Part shown: positions 1 to 8,006 of the stretch, one piece after another
Position numbering within the stretch: position 1 is the stretch's first letter
Layout of the letters: each line of letters starts with the position of its first letter
Assembly (NCBI RefSeq): GCF_000633635.1
Contig: NZ_AYPQ01000003.1
Span: 339,694 to 403,693, forward strand
Reading direction: 5' to 3'
Length of the DNA stretch: 64,000 bases
Origin: Enterococcus crotali
Lineage (GTDB): Bacteria; Bacillota; Bacilli; Lactobacillales; Enterococcaceae
Position numbers and translations under genes: made by a program
The notes under the pieces: model-generated
Told to the model about the DNA's origin: nothing
Database searches by the model: none
The model's input: the letters and a program-made list of their open reading frames with translations, nothing else

Positions 1-648
1 GGTGCCTTTGTCGGAGCCATGGCTGCAGCATTTGGTGTACTTGTTTTATCAGGGATCGGTGGACGAATGACATCTGTTAAATTGGTTTTGTCTGGTTCAG
101 TGATTGGGGCATTATGTAGTTCGGTTTCAAGTTTTATTGTTTATTTGGCAAATAATGCTGAAGGGATGAAGACAGTAACCTTTTGGGCAATGGGCAGCTT
201 AGCTTCTGCAAGTTGGAACAAATTAGGTGTTTTATCAGTTGTAGTTGTGTTGATTACTAGCTTCTTTTTGTTTCAGCATCGGATTTTGAATGTGATGTTG
301 TTAGGAGATGAAGCAGCGATTACTTTAGGCGTTCCGTTGGCAAAATATCGTCAGTTATATTTACTATTAGCGGCTCTTTTGACGGGAGTAATTGTAGCTT
401 ATTCGGGGATGATCGGCTTTGTCGGCTTGATCATTCCTCACATCGTGCGTGGTCTGATCGGCTCTGATCATAAACGATTATTACCGATCGTGGCATTATC
501 CGGAGCATTATTTATGATTTGGGCAGATGTGCTTTCTCGAATCATGATTCCAAACGTTGAGCTGCCGATCGGGATCATCACCTCAGTAATCGGTGCACCG
601 CTGTTCATCTACATCATTGTCAAAAAAGGCTACAATTTCGGAGGCTAG
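1..648 (+). CDS. Iron/siderophore ABC transporter permease (FecCD family), 5' truncated by window
   Basis: Membrane permease of an iron-chelate importer. The reading frame is open from base 1, so the true start lies upstream; the first internal ATG (base 19) is not a start. The visible ~215 residues are hydrophobic with several membrane spans. They contain the FecCD-type cytoplasmic coupling region (GDEAAITLGVPLAKYR) and the GLIIPHIVR segment typical of BtuC/FhuB/FecD permeases. The stop is 2 nt before the ATPase gene, so the two are translated as one operon with the binding protein that follows. The family is clear; the exact chelate is not determinable. Confidence 0.93.
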   Translation, partial: GAFVGAMAAAFGVLVLSGIGGRMTSVKLVLSGSVIGALCSSVSSFIVYLANNAEGMKTVTFWAMGSLASASWNKLGVLSVVVVLITSFFLFQHRILNVMLLGDEAAITLGVPLAKYRQLYLLLAALLTGVIVAYSGMIGFVGLIIPHIVRGLIGSDHKRLLPIVALSGALFMIWADVLSRIMIPNVELPIGIITSVIGAPLFIYIIVKKGYNFGG

Positions 649-650
649 CA

Positions 651-1415
651 ATGGAACTAAATGTAAACGACTTAGAAATCACGATCGGACAAGAGGCGAT
701 CGTTAAAAGTATTTCTTTTCAAACGCAAAAAAAGCAATTTGTTGGGATCATTGGCGCAAACGGCTGTGGTAAATCAACGATGCTTAAAGGAATCTACAAA
801 GGAATCAAACCAAAAGCTGGACGTGTCTTTTTAGATGAGTTGGACCTTTTAGCAGTTTCTGAAAAGAAAGTGGCGCAAAAATTAGGAGTGGTCAATCAAT
901 TCAATGAATTAAACTTTGATTTGAGTGTTTTTCAAATGGTCCTACTAGGAAGAACACCGCATAAAAAATTGTTAGAGTCCGACACTCAAGCAGACATCGA
1001 TATTGTTATGGATGCTTTAGTTAAAACCAACTTGGTCAATTACGCAGAGCGAAGTTTTTTATCTTTATCTGGTGGTGAAAAACAGCGAGTCATTTTAGCA
1101 CGAACGATCGCTCAACAACCTAGTTACATGATTTTAGATGAACCGACCAATCATTTGGATATTCGCTATCAATTGGAAATATTGAGCTGTGTGAAAAATC
1201 TAGAAATCGGTGTTTTGGCGGCGCTCCATGATTTGGAATTAGCAGCACATTATTGTGATTATATTTATGCGATGAAAGCAGGAAAAATCATCGCAGAAGG
1301 TAAACCAGAAGAATTGTTTACAGAACGATTGATTGAAGAGATTTATGGTGTTCATTGTACGATTTATAAAAATCCGGTGACGAATCGTTTAGGCTTCGCC
1401 TATTCTTTAGATTAG
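651..1415 (+). CDS. Iron/siderophore ABC transporter ATP-binding protein (FecE/FepC-like)
   Basis: Cytoplasmic ATPase that powers the FecCD permease upstream. The 254 residues carry Walker A (GANGCGKST, near residue 36), a Q-loop, the ABC signature LSGGEKQR, Walker B (MILDEPTNHLD) and the switch His in ALHDLELAAH. The length is normal for the family. It starts 2 nt after the permease stop and is followed 31-37 nt later by the substrate-binding lipoprotein, giving the order permease-ATPase-binding protein. Iron chelate is the likely substrate by family; heme or cobalamin cannot be excluded from sequence. Confidence 0.93.
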   Translation: MELNVNDLEITIGQEAIVKSISFQTQKKQFVGIIGANGCGKSTMLKGIYKGIKPKAGRVFLDELDLLAVSEKKVAQKLGVVNQFNELNFDLSVFQMVLLGRTPHKKLLESDTQADIDIVMDALVKTNLVNYAERSFLSLSGGEKQRVILARTIAQQPSYMILDEPTNHLDIRYQLEILSCVKNLEIGVLAALHDLELAAHYCDYIYAMKAGKIIAEGKPEELFTERLIEEIYGVHCTIYKNPVTNRLGFAYSLD

Positions 1416-1452
1416 TTACTGGATTTAAAATACATGAAGAGGATGCGTGAAA

Positions 1453-2460
1453 ATGAAAAAAGCATTTATTGTTAGTTTATTAAGTTTGGCTATTATCACG
1501 GGCTGCGGCCAAAAAGAACAAAAGGCAACTGAGAAGAATCAAAGTGAAGGTTATCCTGTGACTGTGCAAAACTTTACAAAGGCAGAAGGGGCAGAAAGCT
1601 GGCAAAAGAAAGAGCAAACGTTTGATAAAGCACCTGAAAAGGTGTTAGCCAATACACAACCAGCAGCAGAATTACTACTGCATTTAGGATTAAAAGATAA
1701 AATCGTTGGTGTAGGGGCTGTGTTTGGTGAACCAGATAAATCGGTTGAAAAAGAATTTAATGAATTGAACCACTTATCCACTGATTATATCGGCAAAGAA
1801 ATGGCTCTAAGTGTTGATCCAGATTTGGTTTATGGACGTGGCGGCTTGTTTGATAACCAAGATTGGGGTGTGGGAACGGTCGATACACTAAATGATATGG
1901 GCATCAAAACCTTTGTTTTAAACTCTTCTGTCACAGGAGGCACGTTTGAATCAGTTTACGATGATATCGATAATTTAGGAAAAGTATTCAACGTAAGTGA
2001 AAAAGCAGATGCGTTTAAAGCAGAGCTAAAGGAACGCCAAGCAACGGTTGATAAAAAGCTGACTAAAATTAAAGAGGATCAAACATTCGCTTATCTCCAC
2101 ACCTCAGATCCAGAAGAATTATACGTTTATCCAGCAAATAATGAAACGTTTTTCAATGATATTTTCAAAATGGTGAAACTAGACAATATTTTCAAAGATG
2201 AAAAAGGTGAAGTAAGTGTGGAGAAATTGATTGAAACAGATCCAGATGTCTTGATCGTAGCGGATTGGAGTACGATGAAAGGTGGAATTTCAGGGGAAAC
2301 AATGATCGATGCGGTACTGAAAAATCCTAAACTTTCAAGTATGAAGGCAATCAAAAACAAAAAAGTTTATGCCGTCGATTATAATTATATGTTCGGTTAC
2401 GGCTATCAATCGTTAGATGGAATCGAAAAATTAGCGGATGAGATGTATCCGGAAAAATAA
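1453..2460 (+). CDS. Iron-chelate ABC transporter substrate-binding lipoprotein
   Basis: Periplasmic-binding-protein-like lipoprotein (FecB/TroA-like fold) that would deliver an iron chelate to the permease upstream. The N-terminus is a lipoprotein signal ending in the lipobox ITGC, so Cys18 would be lipidated. The body has the motif PEKVLANTQPAAELLLHLGL near the start of the mature domain. I chose ATG 1453 because AGAGG at 1438-1442 is about 10 nt upstream; a GTG two codons earlier (1447) is the alternative. It is the last gene of the operon and is followed by a rho-independent terminator. Confidence 0.9.
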   Translation: MKKAFIVSLLSLAIITGCGQKEQKATEKNQSEGYPVTVQNFTKAEGAESWQKKEQTFDKAPEKVLANTQPAAELLLHLGLKDKIVGVGAVFGEPDKSVEKEFNELNHLSTDYIGKEMALSVDPDLVYGRGGLFDNQDWGVGTVDTLNDMGIKTFVLNSSVTGGTFESVYDDIDNLGKVFNVSEKADAFKAELKERQATVDKKLTKIKEDQTFAYLHTSDPEELYVYPANNETFFNDIFKMVKLDNIFKDEKGEVSVEKLIETDPDVLIVADWSTMKGGISGETMIDAVLKNPKLSSMKAIKNKKVYAVDYNYMFGYGYQSLDGIEKLADEMYPEK

Positions 2461-2469
2461 CCAAAGTAA

Positions 2470-2507
2470 CAGACACAACGCTGAAATGGTGATGTGTCTG
2501 TTTTTTT
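2470..2507 (+). terminator. Rho-independent terminator of the iron-uptake operon
   Basis: The 8-bp stem CAGACACA / TGTGTCTG is followed directly by a run of seven T. It starts 10 nt after the binding-protein stop. Confidence 0.9.
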
Positions 2508-2605
2508 ATTTTGAAATGTATGATAGTTTTTTCTTCTCTCGTATAGTAAAGTTGAAAAGAAGTCAGGCTTGAAAATAATAGATGAACGAGTAGAGGGTGA
2601 ATAAT

Positions 2606-2875
2606 TTGAAAAGAATCATTTGGGTTGCGTGGGGAGTTGTAACAGTCCTTATTTCGTACAGTCTATTAAGAATAATGACTGGGGCAAGTTCAATGGATTT
2701 TGCTGGTAAGGGCACCAGCATCTACCTTTTTATTTTAATGGTATATAGTGGAATAACGTTTCGCTTAGGAATAAAAAAGAACAAAAAGTGGTTTTATTAT
2801 TATCTTTTTCTAGTCTTGCTGTGTTTGGTTGTACCATTGCTATTGTTGTTGTATCTAAACTATTTTGGAAAATAA
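2606..2875 (+). CDS. Small hypothetical membrane protein
   Basis: About 89 residues, unrecognised. It shows three hydrophobic stretches: residues ~4-22, one around the LFILMVYSGITF segment, and a Leu-rich C-terminal span. A basic KKNKK linker lies between the last two, which suggests a small three-span membrane protein. TTG 2606 is preferred because AGAGGG (2592-2597) lies 8 nt upstream; the GTG at 2597 would overlap that Shine-Dalgarno. It stands alone between an operon terminator and the phosphonate-operon regulatory region. No function can be assigned. Confidence 0.55.
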   Translation: MKRIIWVAWGVVTVLISYSLLRIMTGASSMDFAGKGTSIYLFILMVYSGITFRLGIKKNKKWFYYYLFLVLLCLVVPLLLLLYLNYFGK

Positions 2876-3184
2876 AATGAGATGTGAGTAAGTATATTTT
2901 TTCATAATCATCTCATAAGATTAAAGTATAACAAAAGGTTCTGCGTAAATGAGCAATAACAATTAGTAATAAACGCTAGAAAACCCATAGAATAAAGGTT
3001 TATTTTACCTTTTTAACAAAAAGAATTATGAGGGAAAAATAAGCAAAAAATGAAAACTGGTCTAGAAAAAAGTCTAAATTATGCTATACTGATTTTAGCT
3101 TGGTCATTTGTTTTTAATGAAAAATTCAGTGGAATTTACTGAAAAGGATCAAGTGTTTGTACTATAGCTTGACATCAATAATAG
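2876..3184. other. Intergenic region, AT-rich, no gene seen
   Basis: No convincing ORF. It holds a weak AT-rich hairpin (AAAGGT/ACCTTT, 2994-3012, followed by T) that could end the small membrane-protein transcript. A second short inverted repeat (TTCAGT/ACTGAA, around 3126-3144) and an isolated -10-like TATACT near 3085 lack good partners. Confidence 0.4.
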
Positions 3185-3193
3185 AGAAGTGAG

Positions 3194-3266
3194 TTTCAGA
3201 AAATTTACACAAAGTTTACTTCTATATTATGAGAAATTTACACCATTAAAATACAATAGGTATAAC
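3194..3266 (+). promoter_or_regulatory. Promoter of the phosphonate operon with PhoP-box-like direct repeats
   Basis: A -35 TTTACA (3237-3242) and -10 TATAAC (3261-3266) are separated by 18 nt. TTTACA/TTTACT repeats begin at 3204, 3215 and 3237, that is 11 and 22 nt apart, with a degenerate TTTCA at 3194. Helically phased TT(A/C/T)ACA direct repeats are how Gram-positive PhoP boxes are organised, and the downstream genes take up and hydrolyse phosphorus compounds. PhoP control is an inference. A wobble-containing 12-bp hairpin (3185-3196 with 3212-3223) overlaps the repeats. Confidence 0.55.
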
Positions 3267-3324
3267 TAGAGCAGAGGAATGATCAACTGCTTTAGCAATG
3301 CCAAAATGCGAAGGGATGGAAAGA

Positions 3325-4254
3325 GTGAAAAAGAGAACGAAATTGTTAGGGTTGCTGTCTGTTATTGGTTTGAGTGTAGGGTTACTTACGGGGTGTGGTT
3401 CAGGTGGCGATAAAAAAGCTGCAGATGATACAAAACCGCTAGAATTACAATTTGTTCCAACCAACAACGATGGTTCGATGGAAGCAAAAGCGAAACCTTT
3501 CGCAAAATATTTAACTGAAAAATTAGGTCGCGATGTCAATGTTACCTTGGCGACAGATTATTCAACGATCGTTGAAGCGATGGCATCCGGCAAAGTTGAT
3601 ATTGGGATCATGCCACCATCAGCATATGTTCAAGCACGCAACCAAAAAGCCGCAACAGCGATTCTATCTTCTGAATTAGGTGCCTATAATCGTGAGACTG
3701 GGAAACCGGAAGCTGATAAGCTATCAAGCACGTTTAAAGGTGAAGTTCTTGTTCGCGCAGATAGTGGAATTGATTCGTTAAAAGAGTTAAAAGGCAAAAA
3801 AATCGCAAGCTTGAGTCCAAATTCAGCCAGTGGTTATATTTATCCAGTCGTTGAAATGAAAGAAGCAGGGATCGACCCGACAAAAGACGTTACCTTAACG
3901 ACTGTTAATGATATCCCAAGTGAGATCACAGCTGTCTTAAACGGTCAACAAGATGCTTGCTTTGTTTTTGAAGGGGCGCGTAATGTGTTTGCCTCGAAAT
4001 TTGAAAAAGACGACTTGTTTAAAGAGTTAAAAGTCTTATATTTAACAAAAGGCGATATTCCAAATGATGCCATCGCTGTTCAGCCGAAAATGGACAAAGA
4101 CTTACAAGCAAAAGTCAAAGAGGTTTTCTTGGCAATGCCTAAAGATACAGAAGGTGCAGAAGCGATGGCAATGTGGGGACATAAAGGCTACGTGGAAGCA
4201 GAAGATAAAAATTACGACACAGTTGAAGAATATACAGAAAAAGCAGCAGAGTAA
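3325..4254 (+). CDS. phnD: Phosphate/phosphite/phosphonate ABC transporter substrate-binding lipoprotein (PhnD)
   Basis: Lipoprotein that captures phosphonate, phosphite or a phosphate ester for import. It has a lipoprotein signal with lipobox LTGC (Cys24 from GTG 3325). The PhnD-family region follows: LQFVPTNNDGSMEAKAKPF early, the VDIGIMPPSAYV ligand-pocket segment, and the SASGYIYP loop. The frame is open back to ATG 3298, but GTG 3325 has GAAGGG 9 nt upstream and gives a normal signal peptide, so I use it. It heads a phnD-phnC-phnE-phnE operon and is separated from phnC by a structured spacer. Confidence 0.9.
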   Translation: MKKRTKLLGLLSVIGLSVGLLTGCGSGGDKKAADDTKPLELQFVPTNNDGSMEAKAKPFAKYLTEKLGRDVNVTLATDYSTIVEAMASGKVDIGIMPPSAYVQARNQKAATAILSSELGAYNRETGKPEADKLSSTFKGEVLVRADSGIDSLKELKGKKIASLSPNSASGYIYPVVEMKEAGIDPTKDVTLTTVNDIPSEITAVLNGQQDACFVFEGARNVFASKFEKDDLFKELKVLYLTKGDIPNDAIAVQPKMDKDLQAKVKEVFLAMPKDTEGAEAMAMWGHKGYVEAEDKNYDTVEEYTEKAAE

Positions 4255-4314
4255 AACGCTGCTACACTTGCGTGACGTTTAGAGGATGAAGCAAAACTAA
4301 ATAAACGGCGAAAG

Positions 4315-4408
4315 AAAAGCAGCTCCTTTGGAGATAAGCTGGAATTCACAAAAATTTGAAGAACTATTTTCGTGAATTCCTTCTTATTTCTCGGAGCTAA
4401 ACGCTTTT
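4315..4408 (+). other. Intercistronic nested stem-loop between phnD and phnC
   Basis: Three arm pairs nest inside one another: AAAAGC (4315-4320) with GCTTTT (4403-4408), AGCTCC (4321-4326) with GGAGCT (4393-4398), and GGAATTCAC (4341-4349) with GTGAATTCC (4372-4380). There is no strong T-run directly after the long inner stem. It probably protects the phnD 3' end or partly terminates, giving more binding protein than permease. That role is inferred. Confidence 0.6.
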
Positions 4409-4447
4409 ATCTCGACCTCTTGCTATTTTTTATTAAAAGGAGAAATC

Positions 4448-5212
4448 ATGATTCAGTTTGAAAATGTAACAAAAACCTATAATAATGGGGTCAAAGGGCT
4501 TAAAAATATTAATTTAACTATCAACGACGGTGAGTTTGTCTCTGTGATCGGCTTAAGTGGTGCAGGAAAAAGTACATTATTGCGCTCAATCAATCGTTTA
4601 AATGAAATCAGTGAAGGCAATATTACTATCGATGATGCTTCGATCACGAAAGCTAATAAAAGAGATTTACGCAGAATTCGTAGAAATATCGGAATGATTT
4701 TTCAGCACTTTAATTTAGTGAAAAAAAGTTCTGTTCAAAAAAATGTAATTTCAGGAAGATTAGGCTATTATTCAACATTTAAAAGTATTTTCGGAATTTT
4801 TTCAAAAGAAGATTACGCTTTAGTTAATGACGCTTTAGGCCGTGTTGGTTTAGCCGATAAGCTTCATTCAAGAAGCGATGAATTAAGTGGTGGACAACAA
4901 CAGCGAGTGTCGATCGCAAGAACATTGGTTCAGCAAGCATCGATCATTTTAGCGGATGAACCAGTTGCATCATTAGATCCGATCACGACGCAAAAAATCA
5001 TGAAAGACTTAAAGAAAATCAATCAAGAATTAAATCATACGGTAGTGATCAATCTGCACTCAGTCGATTTAGCTCGTGAATTTTCTAGTCGGATCATTGG
5101 TTTACGTGATGGAGAAGTGGTTTTTGATGGAACAGCAGAAGAGGCGACAGATGAGGTATTGACGAGTATTTATGGTGCGGATATCTTGAAGCAAACTGAA
5201 GGTGTTGCGTAA
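4448..5212 (+). CDS. phnC: Phosphonate ABC transporter ATP-binding protein (PhnC)
   Basis: ATPase subunit of the phosphonate-type importer. Of 254 residues, Walker A is GLSGAGKST (near 36), the signature is LSGGQQQR, Walker B is [11 protein letters not shown], and the switch-His segment is [10 protein letters not shown]. The length and the long insert between Walker A and signature match PhnC. AAAGGAG sits just before ATG 4448. The gene ends in an overlap (TAATG) with the first permease, indicating translational coupling. Confidence 0.93.
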   Translation: MIQFENVTKTYNNGVKGLKNINLTINDGEFVSVIGLSGAGKSTLLRSINRLNEISEGNITIDDASITKANKRDLRRIRRNIGMIFQHFNLVKKSSVQKNVISGRLGYYSTFKSIFGIFSKEDYALVNDALGRVGLADKLHSRSDELSGGQQQRVSIARTLVQQASIILADEPVASLDPITTQKIMKDLKKINQELNHTVVINLHSVDLAREFSSRIIGLRDGEVVFDGTAEEATDEVLTSIYGADILKQTEGVA

Positions 5213-5991
5213 TGAAGTTAAAAGATACGATTCACCGCGATTTATATAAGCATTTATTTATTGTAGCATTGGTTCTTTTGTGCGTGTATTCAAGTGCACG
5301 TGTGACGGGGGCCGAAATGGCGGATGTCTTTAATAACTTAGATCAGATGGGAATTTTCTTACAGCGTTTTCTTAGTCCTGATTGGAGTTATATCCCTAAA
5401 ATCATTGAACCGATGTTGAAAACAATTAAAATGTCAGTAGTGGGAACAACGCTTGGCGTAATTTTTGCTGTGCCCTTTGCATTTCTAGCAACAACAGTGG
5501 TGACTAGAAACTTTTTTATAACAACGATCATTCGATTTTTAATGAGTATTGTTCGGACGATTCCTAACTTATTGTTGGCTGCCTTATTTGTGGCGATGTT
5601 TGGGATCGGGGAATTTACAGGTGTCTTAACGATTGCTGTATTTACATTTGGAATGGTATCTCAGCTAGTCTATGAAGCAATTGAAACAATCGATCATGGA
5701 CCGATCGAAGCCGCTGAATCTGTTGGCGCGACAAAGAGCCAGATTGCATTTTGGTCGATTGCACCGCAAATATCGCACCAAATCGCTAGCTATTCTTTGT
5801 ATGCGTTTGAAGTCAATATTCGGGCGTCTACGATTTTAGGCTATGTTGGAGCTGGTGGGATCGGTGTGATTTTGAACTCTTCATTGAGTTTGATGCGCTA
5901 TGATCGTGTGTCGATCATTATTTTATCTATATTAGTTGTGGTGATCACGATCGATTGGATCAGTGAAATTATCAGAAAGAGGTTGGTATAA
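5212..5991 (+). CDS. phnE: Phosphonate ABC transporter permease (PhnE)
   Basis: Integral membrane permease of 259 residues. It has about six hydrophobic spans and the binding-protein-dependent permease EAA loop (EAAESVGATKSQIAFWSIAPQ region), followed by the GYVGAGGIG motif. The start codon overlaps the phnC stop, and the stop overlaps the start of the second PhnE. Two different PhnE-type permeases in tandem suggest a heterodimeric channel. Confidence 0.93.
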   Translation: MKLKDTIHRDLYKHLFIVALVLLCVYSSARVTGAEMADVFNNLDQMGIFLQRFLSPDWSYIPKIIEPMLKTIKMSVVGTTLGVIFAVPFAFLATTVVTRNFFITTIIRFLMSIVRTIPNLLLAALFVAMFGIGEFTGVLTIAVFTFGMVSQLVYEAIETIDHGPIEAAESVGATKSQIAFWSIAPQISHQIASYSLYAFEVNIRASTILGYVGAGGIGVILNSSLSLMRYDRVSIIILSILVVVITIDWISEIIRKRLV

Positions 5992-6770
5992 TGAGCATAA
6001 ATCGAAAGGTAAAAAGCTATTTGCCAATTATCGTTGTTTTAGCGATCATTCTTTATTCTGCAGCTGGTATCGACTATTCAGAAGCTGGGAATATGTCGTT
6101 TGATATGGTCAAATCTGTTCTTTCTGGATTGTTTCAACCAGATTGGGGATACGTTTATGATGGTAGCGGTGAGGATTTATTAAGCTTGTTACTATTAACC
6201 ATCGGGATTGCCTTTTTAGGGACAGTGATTGCGACTATTTTAGCTTTACCGTTAACGTTTATCAGTGCACACAACCTGTGGAAATCAAACACGATCGTCT
6301 CGAAAATCGGCAAGTTTATCTGTAACGTATTAAGAGCTTTTCCGGAACTTGTTTATGCCATCATTTTTGTGAAGATGGTAGGACCCGGACCGTTTGCAGG
6401 AGTTTTGGCAATCGGTGTTCATCAAATCGGTATGTTGGGTAAACTATATACAGAAGAAATCGAGTCGATGGATGAAGCACCAGTAGAATCGATGACAGCT
6501 GTGGGTGCTAATTTTTGGCAAACGATGTTTTATGCCCGTTTACCGCAGTTGATTCCAACATTTTTATCACTAGCATTGAATCACTTTGAAATAGCGGTTC
6601 GTAGTGCCGCAACGCTTGGGTTAGTTGGAGCAGGTGGGATTGGTGCACCAATGATTTTTGCGATTCAATCAAGAGCGTGGGATAAAGTTGGAATCATTTT
6701 GTTTGGGATCATTATTACAGTATTCTTGATCGATGCTGGAACTGGTTATTTACGTAAAAAATTACAGTAA
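5991..6770 (+). CDS. phnE: Phosphonate ABC transporter permease, second subunit (PhnE)
   Basis: Second PhnE-like permease, also 259 residues, with an EAA loop (ESMTAVGANFWQTMFYARLPQ region) and the GLVGAGGIGAP motif. It is clearly homologous to, but diverged from, the preceding gene, so it is an old duplication rather than a recent repeat. It overlaps that gene by TAATG-type coupling and is followed 17 nt later by a phosphoesterase gene, consistent with uptake coupled to hydrolysis. Confidence 0.92.
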   Translation: MSINRKVKSYLPIIVVLAIILYSAAGIDYSEAGNMSFDMVKSVLSGLFQPDWGYVYDGSGEDLLSLLLLTIGIAFLGTVIATILALPLTFISAHNLWKSNTIVSKIGKFICNVLRAFPELVYAIIFVKMVGPGPFAGVLAIGVHQIGMLGKLYTEEIESMDEAPVESMTAVGANFWQTMFYARLPQLIPTFLSLALNHFEIAVRSAATLGLVGAGGIGAPMIFAIQSRAWDKVGIILFGIIITVFLIDAGTGYLRKKLQ

Positions 6771-6787
6771 TTCGTGAGGATAGAAAA

Positions 6788-7984
6788 ATGGATAAAGTAA
6801 CGATTTTAAGTACAACAGATGTCCATGGTTTTTTGACAGCCGCAGCAAATGAAGAGAACGGTCTTTGTTCTCTTCCGGCGATTGCTGAAAATTATCATGC
6901 ACCGATTTTGATCGACAACGGTGATTTTTTAGTGGGTAGTCCTCAGACTACTTTTTTTAATACAACAATGGACATATCGCCATTGATTGAACTAGCCAAT
7001 ATCATTGGATTTGATGTAATGATTCCAGGAAATCATGATTTTGATTATGGAATCGATTTTCTGAAACATCAAGTTGCTGCGTTTAATGGAAAGTATCTTT
7101 GTGCGAATGTATTAGATATGTCAGATGAACTGATTTTTGAGCCATATACAATCATTGAACGTGGGAATCTAAAAGTTGGTGTAATTGGGGTGATCACGGG
7201 TGCAATGCCGCAGATTACTGATTATGAGCAAATCAAAGACCTAAAATTCATCGATGTGATCGAAAGTCTAAAACACTGGGTACCGATTGTAAGAGAACAA
7301 GTGGATGTATTGATTGTAAGCTACCATGGTGGAATCGAGCGAGATATGCTCACAGGTCAGCCCACACAATATGATACGGGAGAAGACCAGACCTATCGGA
7401 TAATCAGTGAGATAGCTGGAATCGATGGCCTGATTTGTGGACACCAGCATCGGGTAAACGCAGGTGTATTGAATGATACTGTGTTTGTGCAACCTGGCTA
7501 CCGTGGGAATTATATTGGAGAATTAACGTTTTCTATGCAAATGGGTCAAGTGATGAATAGAGTGGGCAGATTAATTGATACCAAGGCTTATCCAGTAAGG
7601 GGTTATCAGTTATATAATGAAGCCGACTATGAAAAGTGGCTAGAAAATAAACTCGATTTAAGTTTTTTCGATCAGTATATCGCTAAAAAAGTGCCGGGGA
7701 CATTTAACGCAGTGAAACTTCAAGGCACAACGATTGGCAGCTTTTTATCTAGTTTTAAGCCGCCATATACGCTTTCAACCTATCATATATCAAAAAATGA
7801 GATGGCTGAATTGTTATTAAAACATGAAGTTCAAGGAGTCAGATTAGAAAAAAATCAACTTCTGCCTGAGCAATTAGATTATCGTATAACGACCAATGTA
7901 CCACTCTTTCCAAGCTATCGTTTGGAAACAAATTATATCTATAATATTTTTGATGAATATATAGCTCGTGTGAATACATATTAA
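6788..7984 (+). CDS. Metallophosphoesterase/5'-nucleotidase-like protein with degenerate C-terminal domain
   Basis: Calcineurin-like phosphoesterase of the UshA/CpdB group, 398 residues. The dimetal motifs are all present: TTDVHG (near residue 10), DNGD, GNHDFDYG, SYHGG and GHQH. Full UshA-type proteins run about 450-550 residues with a C-terminal substrate domain. Here the last ~110 residues keep no YPY.N or aromatic stacking motif, unlike the next gene, so substrate recognition is probably altered. No signal peptide is seen, which implies cytoplasmic action on an imported phosphoester. It lies 17 nt after phnE with a good Shine-Dalgarno. Confidence 0.85.
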   Translation: MDKVTILSTTDVHGFLTAAANEENGLCSLPAIAENYHAPILIDNGDFLVGSPQTTFFNTTMDISPLIELANIIGFDVMIPGNHDFDYGIDFLKHQVAAFNGKYLCANVLDMSDELIFEPYTIIERGNLKVGVIGVITGAMPQITDYEQIKDLKFIDVIESLKHWVPIVREQVDVLIVSYHGGIERDMLTGQPTQYDTGEDQTYRIISEIAGIDGLICGHQHRVNAGVLNDTVFVQPGYRGNYIGELTFSMQMGQVMNRVGRLIDTKAYPVRGYQLYNEADYEKWLENKLDLSFFDQYIAKKVPGTFNAVKLQGTTIGSFLSSFKPPYTLSTYHISKNEMAELLLKHEVQGVRLEKNQLLPEQLDYRITTNVPLFPSYRLETNYIYNIFDEYIARVNTY

Positions 7985-8006
7985 TCGAGAAGTGAGGTGA
8001 AACGAG

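Noticed and set aside
1551-2360. Minus-strand ORFs opposite the iron-binding protein
   Set aside because: No ribosome binding sites, low-complexity Ser/Pro composition, and full overlap with a clearly homologous gene.
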